From the NCBI GenBank assembly GCA_021777685.1, contig JAJYDH010000257.1, positions 1 to 8,861 of the forward strand: a DNA stretch of 8,861 nt, written 5' to 3'. Both the position numbers and the translations under genes were made by a program. Of the stretch, positions 6,342 through 8,861 are shown one piece after another; within the stretch, counting starts at the first letter, position 1; each line of letters opens with the position of its first letter. Below the pieces are notes generated by a model, which had not been told where the DNA came from, did not search any database, and was given only the letters and a program-made list of their open reading frames with translations. The stretch comes from Planctomycetota bacterium. GTDB taxonomy: Bacteria > Planctomycetota > Planctomycetia > Isosphaerales > Isosphaeraceae.

Positions 6342-6584
6342 ATGGCGTCGAACACAGACATCGAGATACACTGGTTCGACGCCTGGGACGATCTCTGTGA
6401 TATCATCGGCGATCGGGCCGATATCCCCTGTCAATTGCCCGATTGGTCGGTTATCGACGCCGAATCATGCCGCGGCTGGCTCCAGGATTCGGCCTACGAT
6501 GGCTACCATGTCCGCGTCGAGGTGGGTTGGGTCGGGCATCTTCGCGGAGCCATCGTGCACCGATGTCGGGAGGTCGAAACCTGA
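6342..6584 (+). CDS. Hypothetical protein (80 aa)
   Basis: I do not recognise this 80-aa protein. It is acidic and unusually rich in Trp (five) and Asp (twelve), with the sequence IHWFDAWDDLCDIIGDRADI (9-28) near the N-terminus. Its C-terminal strand-like part is DGYHVRVEVGWVGHLRGAIVHR. There are three Cys residues but no spaced metal motif. It may be a small accessory or immunity-like protein; nothing specific can be claimed. It follows the 71-aa gene by 35 bases on the same strand, possibly with its own promoter. The ATG at 6342 follows a weak GGGGGCG (6330-6336). An overlapping open frame begins at 6397, but this one has the better start placement and amino-acid composition. Confidence 0.55.
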   Translation: MASNTDIEIHWFDAWDDLCDIIGDRADIPCQLPDWSVIDAESCRGWLQDSAYDGYHVRVEVGWVGHLRGAIVHRCREVET

Positions 6585-6608
6585 CCTCGCGTCGGGGCGG
6601 TCGTCGCG

Positions 6609-6638
6609 TTGACTTCGAGTCGTCATCGGGGCGACAAT
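6609..6638 (+). promoter_or_regulatory. Candidate sigma-70 promoter for ispD
   Basis: TTGACT (6609-6614) and GACAAT (6633-6638) are separated by 18 bases. The -35 matches five of six consensus bases and the -10 matches four of six, including the second A and last T. Transcription from about 6645 would leave a leader of about 38 bases containing the ribosome site AGAGGA (6669-6674). Confidence 0.45.
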
Positions 6639-6682
6639 CGGTGTGGTTCCGGGGCTCTCCTTCTCTCCAGAGGACTCCGACG

Positions 6683-7465
6683 ATGGGCCGGTTCGCCGTG
6701 ATCCTGCCGGCCGCCGGGCGCTCGACGCGGTTCGGCGACTCGAAGCAGAAGAAGATCTTCGCCGAGATCGACGGCCGGGCCGTCTGGCTGAGGGCGGTCG
6801 ATCCGTTCATCGGCCGCGAGGACGTCGGCCAGGTCGTCGTGGCGATCTCGCCCGAGGACCGCGAGCTGTTCGAGCGCCGCTATCGGGCGAACGTCGCGTT
6901 CCTCGGCATCAAGGTCGTCGAGGGGGGCGCCGAGCGGTTCGACACGATCGCCAACGCGCTGGAGGCGGTCGACGCGTCGTGCGATTACGTCGCGGTCCAC
7001 GACGCGGCCCGGCCCTGCCTGCTCCCCGAGCAGGTCGACGCCGTCTTCGCCGCCGCGATCGAGCACGGCGCGGCATTATTGGCGGTCGCCGTGGCCGACA
7101 CCCTCAAGCGGGTCGGGCCCGACCGCAGGACCGTCGAGACCGTCCCCCGGGCTGGCCTCTACGGCGCCCAGACGCCGCAGGTCTTCCGCAAGGACCTGCT
7201 CCTCCGGGCCTACGCCAACCGATCCAAGGTCGCCCACGCGATCACCGACGACGCCCAGCTCGTCGAGGCCATCGGCCACCCGTGTTTCGTCGTCGACGGC
7301 TCGCCGATGAATCTCAAGATCACGACCCAGGCCGACCTCCGGCTCGCCGCCGCCATCCTCAAGGCCCGCCCGGAGCCGAAAGGGGACGTCCCGCTCCACC
7401 CGTTCTCCGACGAGAAGGCGAAGTGGGACGTCGGGCCGAAGCGGAAGCTCGAAGACCTCTTCTGA
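6683..7465 (+). CDS. ispD: 2-C-methyl-D-erythritol 4-phosphate cytidylyltransferase
   Basis: This 260-aa cytoplasmic enzyme of the MEP isoprenoid pathway joins CTP and methylerythritol phosphate to give CDP-methylerythritol and pyrophosphate. The nucleotide-binding loop LPAAGRSTRFG (8-18) is followed by a lysine cluster (Lys21, 23, 24) where the family has PKQ. VHDAARP (105-111) is the CTP/metal-contact motif. Arg156 in VPRAGLY followed by QTPQVFR (163-169), TDDA (188-191) and GSPMNLKIT with Lys222 match the substrate-binding elements (E. coli Arg157 and Lys213). The last 30 or so residues (from about 230) extend beyond the usual domain end and are Pro/Lys-rich. The ATG at 6683 is supported by AGAGGA at 8 bases and by the loop starting at residue 8. 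A longer frame upstream lacks a ribosome site. No ispF lies adjacent, and the gene appears monocistronic. Downstream lies a repeat-rich spacer. Confidence 0.93.
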   Translation: MGRFAVILPAAGRSTRFGDSKQKKIFAEIDGRAVWLRAVDPFIGREDVGQVVVAISPEDRELFERRYRANVAFLGIKVVEGGAERFDTIANALEAVDASCDYVAVHDAARPCLLPEQVDAVFAAAIEHGAALLAVAVADTLKRVGPDRRTVETVPRAGLYGAQTPQVFRKDLLLRAYANRSKVAHAITDDAQLVEAIGHPCFVVDGSPMNLKITTQADLRLAAAILKARPEPKGDVPLHPFSDEKAKWDVGPKRKLEDLF

Positions 7466-7586
7466 TCGGCCGACGACGGCGAGCGATCCCGAATCCGCCC
7501 CGGTCCCGAGAAAAGGCGGTTAACGAGGGGATGCCGCGAGCGATGATAGAGGATGGTCCTCGCGCCGTTCGACGCCATCCCGACGC

Positions 7587-7880
7587 GATTGGGTTCGTCT
7601 TGGGAAACGCTCCCTCCGTTGGGTTCGCCCGGATCGATCGGCGTCGGTCCTCGCCGGCGGTTGGGTTTGAGTTGGAAGATGATCCCTCGGTTGGGTTCGG
7701 ATTGGAGATCTCGCAGGGTGGGTGAGCGATAGCGAAACCCACCGGACGTCCGGCGTGGCCTGGCCCGGTGGGTTTCGCTCCCGCTCACCCACCCTACAGG
7801 AGTGCCTCTGAGGGACGCGGTTGGGTTTGAGTTGAAGAATCGATGCTGGGTTGGCTCGGTTGGGTTCGCGTTTTCGCCGC
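7587..7880 (+). repeat. Degenerate TTGGGTT repeat array
   Basis: Six copies of TTGGGTT start at 7589, 7619, 7661, 7691, 7821 and 7860. Most are followed by (C/T)G and a second TTG a few bases later. Degenerate CTGGGTT copies occur at 7846 and 7934. Copies 1-4 are spaced 30, 42 and 30 bases, so they form two 72-bp units. The first 30 bases of the two units match at 22 positions, including a shared TCCCTC block. The 7661 and 7821 copies share the 14-mer TTGGGTTTGAGTTG. The function is unknown. Confidence 0.8.
7715..7795. repeat. 81-bp palindromic (REP/MITE-like) element
   Basis: Arms 7715-7745 and 7765-7795 are 31 bases each and pair at 29 positions, with one 2-base internal mismatch and a 19-base loop. 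The arm reads AGGGTGGGTGAGCG, then AGCGAAACCCACCG. Palindromes of this composition (GTAGGGTG..., ...CACCCTAC) are a familiar class of interspersed bacterial repeat, often mobilised by REP-associated (Y1/RAYT) transposases. That link is by resemblance only, and no transposase is in the window. There is no T-tract, so an intrinsic terminator is less likely. Confidence 0.85.
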
Positions 7881-7907
7881 ACCTCGGGCCATCCGGTCCG
7901 GGCGTGC

Positions 7908-7935
7908 TTGACGGCCGCGACATGGTCTCTAGACT
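7908..7935 (+). promoter_or_regulatory. Candidate sigma-70 promoter for cstA
   Basis: TTGACG (7908-7913) and TAGACT (7930-7935) are separated by 16 bases. The -35 matches five of six and the -10 four of six consensus bases. The leader to the ATG at 8012 would be about 70 bases. A degenerate CTGGGTT repeat copy begins at 7934 and overlaps the end of the -10, so the repeat family and the promoter may interact. Confidence 0.45.
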
Positions 7936-8011
7936 GGGTTCAAATTCCTCACGCTCTCGATCGAGATGACGCCGGCGCCGGCCGGCCTTGCCCTTGGGGT
8001 TTGTATTCGCG

Positions 8012-8861
8012 ATGTCGAACGTCCATGCGATGCCCGTGATGCTGCTGGTCCTGGCGGTCCTCGCCGTGGCCTACCGCTACTACAGCGCGTTCCTGGCGGC
8101 GAGGGTCGCGGCGCTGGACGACTCGCGGGTGACTCCCGCCCACGAGCATTACGACGGGCAGAACTTCCACCCGACCAATCGTTGGGTTCTTTTTGGACAT
8201 CACTTCGCGGCGATCTCGGGGGCGGGGCCGCTGATCGGGCCGGTCCTGGCGATCCAGTTCGGGTACCTGCCAGGGCTGGTCTGGCTGGTCGTCGGCGTCT
8301 GCCTGGCGGGCGCGGTGCAGGACATGATGGTCCTGGCGGCCTCGGTCCGCCGGGGCGGTCGGAGCCGCGCCGGGCTGGCCCGGACCGAGATCGGGCCGGT
8401 CGCGGGGATGGCCACGACCCTGGCCATCCTCTACGTCATCATCATCGCGCTGGCGGGGCTGGGGATCGTCGTGGTCAAGGCCCTCGGCGGCGAGGAGGTG
8501 CCGATGAAGGCGGGGACCACCCTGGAAATCCCCGCCGAAGACCGGATCGAGGCGCACGGCTCGAAGGGAGGTCCGGCGACTTTCGTGATCCCGCCCGGCT
8601 CGACGTACCGCTACGGTCCCGGGGCTGACGAATCGATGCTTTTCCACGAGGGGTTTCGTCTGGCCGTCCCGGCGAGCGACACGGGGGGAGGCTCCCTCGC
8701 CGGCCCCTTTATCCTGCCCAAGGGGGCCAAGCGGTTGGTCCCGGGAAGCTCGTGGGGGGCGTTCACGATCGCGTGTACCGTGCCGATCGCGCTGGCGGTG
8801 GGTTGGTATATGTACCGCTTCCGCAAGGGGAAGGTCGTCGAGGCGTCCATCCTGGGGGCGC
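8012..8861 (+). CDS. cstA: Carbon starvation protein CstA family peptide transporter, N-terminal part (partial)
   Basis: The frame is open from ATG 8012 to the window edge, 283 codons. It encodes a multi-pass inner-membrane protein of the CstA family, which imports peptides or pyruvate, classically under carbon limitation. Family hallmarks are YDGQNFHPTNRWVLFGHHFA (47-66), then ISGAGPLIGPVLAIQFGYLPG, VQDMMVLAASVRRGGRS (102-118) and WGAFTIACTVPIALAVG (248-264). Membrane segments are visible at about 7-26, 63-83, 87-109, 131-157 and 249-268. Between KALGG (156-160) and SSWGAF (246-251), where family members normally pass almost directly into S(P)WG, this protein has about 85 extra hydrophilic residues. 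The ATG at 8012 lacks a strong Shine-Dalgarno, and Met7 or Met10 are alternative starts. A frame beginning at 7966 overlaps out of phase and is rejected. The C-terminal two-thirds is missing from the window. Confidence 0.9.
   Translation, partial: MSNVHAMPVMLLVLAVLAVAYRYYSAFLAARVAALDDSRVTPAHEHYDGQNFHPTNRWVLFGHHFAAISGAGPLIGPVLAIQFGYLPGLVWLVVGVCLAGAVQDMMVLAASVRRGGRSRAGLARTEIGPVAGMATTLAILYVIIIALAGLGIVVVKALGGEEVPMKAGTTLEIPAEDRIEAHGSKGGPATFVIPPGSTYRYGPGADESMLFHEGFRLAVPASDTGGGSLAGPFILPKGAKRLVPGSSWGAFTIACTVPIALAVGWYMYRFRKGKVVEASILGA

Larger units (their letters stand above)
7466..8011. other. Repeat-rich intergenic region between ispD and cstA
   Basis: No supported gene lies in this 546-bp spacer. 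It holds the degenerate TTGGGTT-type repeat array (7587-7880), an 81-bp palindromic element inside that array (7715-7795) and a promoter candidate for cstA (7908-7935). The first 120 bases after ispD have no clear intrinsic terminator. Open frames through the spacer in either direction are products of the repeats and GC bias. Confidence 0.75.

Noticed and set aside
7715..7795. Intrinsic terminator for ispD
   Set aside because: The hairpin lies 250 bases past the stop, has no T-tract and has a palindromic-repeat composition; a mobile repeat explains it better.
7587..7880. CRISPR array
   Set aside because: The repeats are short and degenerate, spacing varies (30, 42, 130, 39), sequence between copies is partly shared rather than unique, and no cas gene is present.
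7210..7923. Minus-strand open frame with recurring Asn-Pro-Thr segments
   Set aside because: It overlaps the 3' part of ispD antisense, and the repeated NPT motif is simply the TTGGGTT repeat read backwards. There is no ribosome site and no coherent protein.
8177..8193. TTGGGTTC-like repeat copy inside cstA
   Set aside because: In frame it encodes the conserved RWVLFGHH segment of CstA, so protein constraint explains it.
7966..8628. Plus-strand frame overlapping the start of cstA
   Set aside because: It is out of phase with the CstA protein, Gly/Arg/Pro-rich and without a domain; the frame from 8012 gives the recognisable transporter.

Overview
The window is high-GC bacterial DNA. Its gene content suggests a planctomycete, most likely of the Isosphaeraceae type. 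The grounds are a PYROXD2-like FAD oxidoreductase, a stand-alone phosphopantothenoylcysteine decarboxylase resembling the eukaryotic Hal3 type, short-repeat-rich spacers, and small lineage-specific proteins. This assignment is inferred from protein style and composition; no marker gene for taxonomy is present.

Layout, left to right. (1) The last 57 codons of a glutamate synthase small subunit (gltD, + strand) end at 174. A 7-bp tandem repeat (nine GGTCAGC units) begins at the next base, and four inverted heptamers follow at 282-309. (2) A two-gene minus-strand operon runs from 2578 to 342: a PYROXD2/phytoene-desaturase-like FAD oxidoreductase, then a histidine phosphatase that starts inside the oxidoreductase stop codon (ATGA overlap). 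(3) After a 290-bp divergent spacer comes an orphan SMI1/KNR4 (SUKH) protein (2869-3369, +). (4) Convergent with it is a minus-strand pair: an unrecognised 79-aa protein with a near-perfect Shine-Dalgarno (4345-4106), followed 44 bp later by a Hal3-type phosphopantothenoylcysteine decarboxylase (4061-3414). (5) An orphan Mrr-type nuclease (5553-4699, -) carries a long charged helical N-terminal region. (6) Divergent from it are three small plus-strand genes of unknown function: a 115-aa and a 71-aa gene overlapping by ATGA, then an 80-aa gene behind a perfect TATAAT. (7) ispD (6683-7465, +), of the non-mevalonate isoprenoid pathway, follows behind a plausible promoter. (8) A 546-bp spacer holds an array of TTGGGTT-type repeats with a 72-bp higher-order period, interrupted by an 81-bp palindromic element. 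(9) The 5' part of a carbon-starvation/peptide transporter gene (cstA) runs off the right edge. It contains a hydrophilic insert of about 85 residues between two membrane segments.

Most genes are metabolic housekeeping functions (nitrogen assimilation, CoA synthesis, isoprenoid synthesis, peptide uptake) in short independent transcription units, so there is no single pathway here. The accessory material consists of the orphan SUKH protein, the orphan Mrr nuclease, the small-gene cassette and the two repeat-rich spacers. I do not see a complete recognised defence system, CRISPR array, tRNA, rRNA or transposase. The best candidates for something undescribed are the small overlapping gene pair next to the Mrr gene, the repeat array with its nested palindrome, and the CstA insert.
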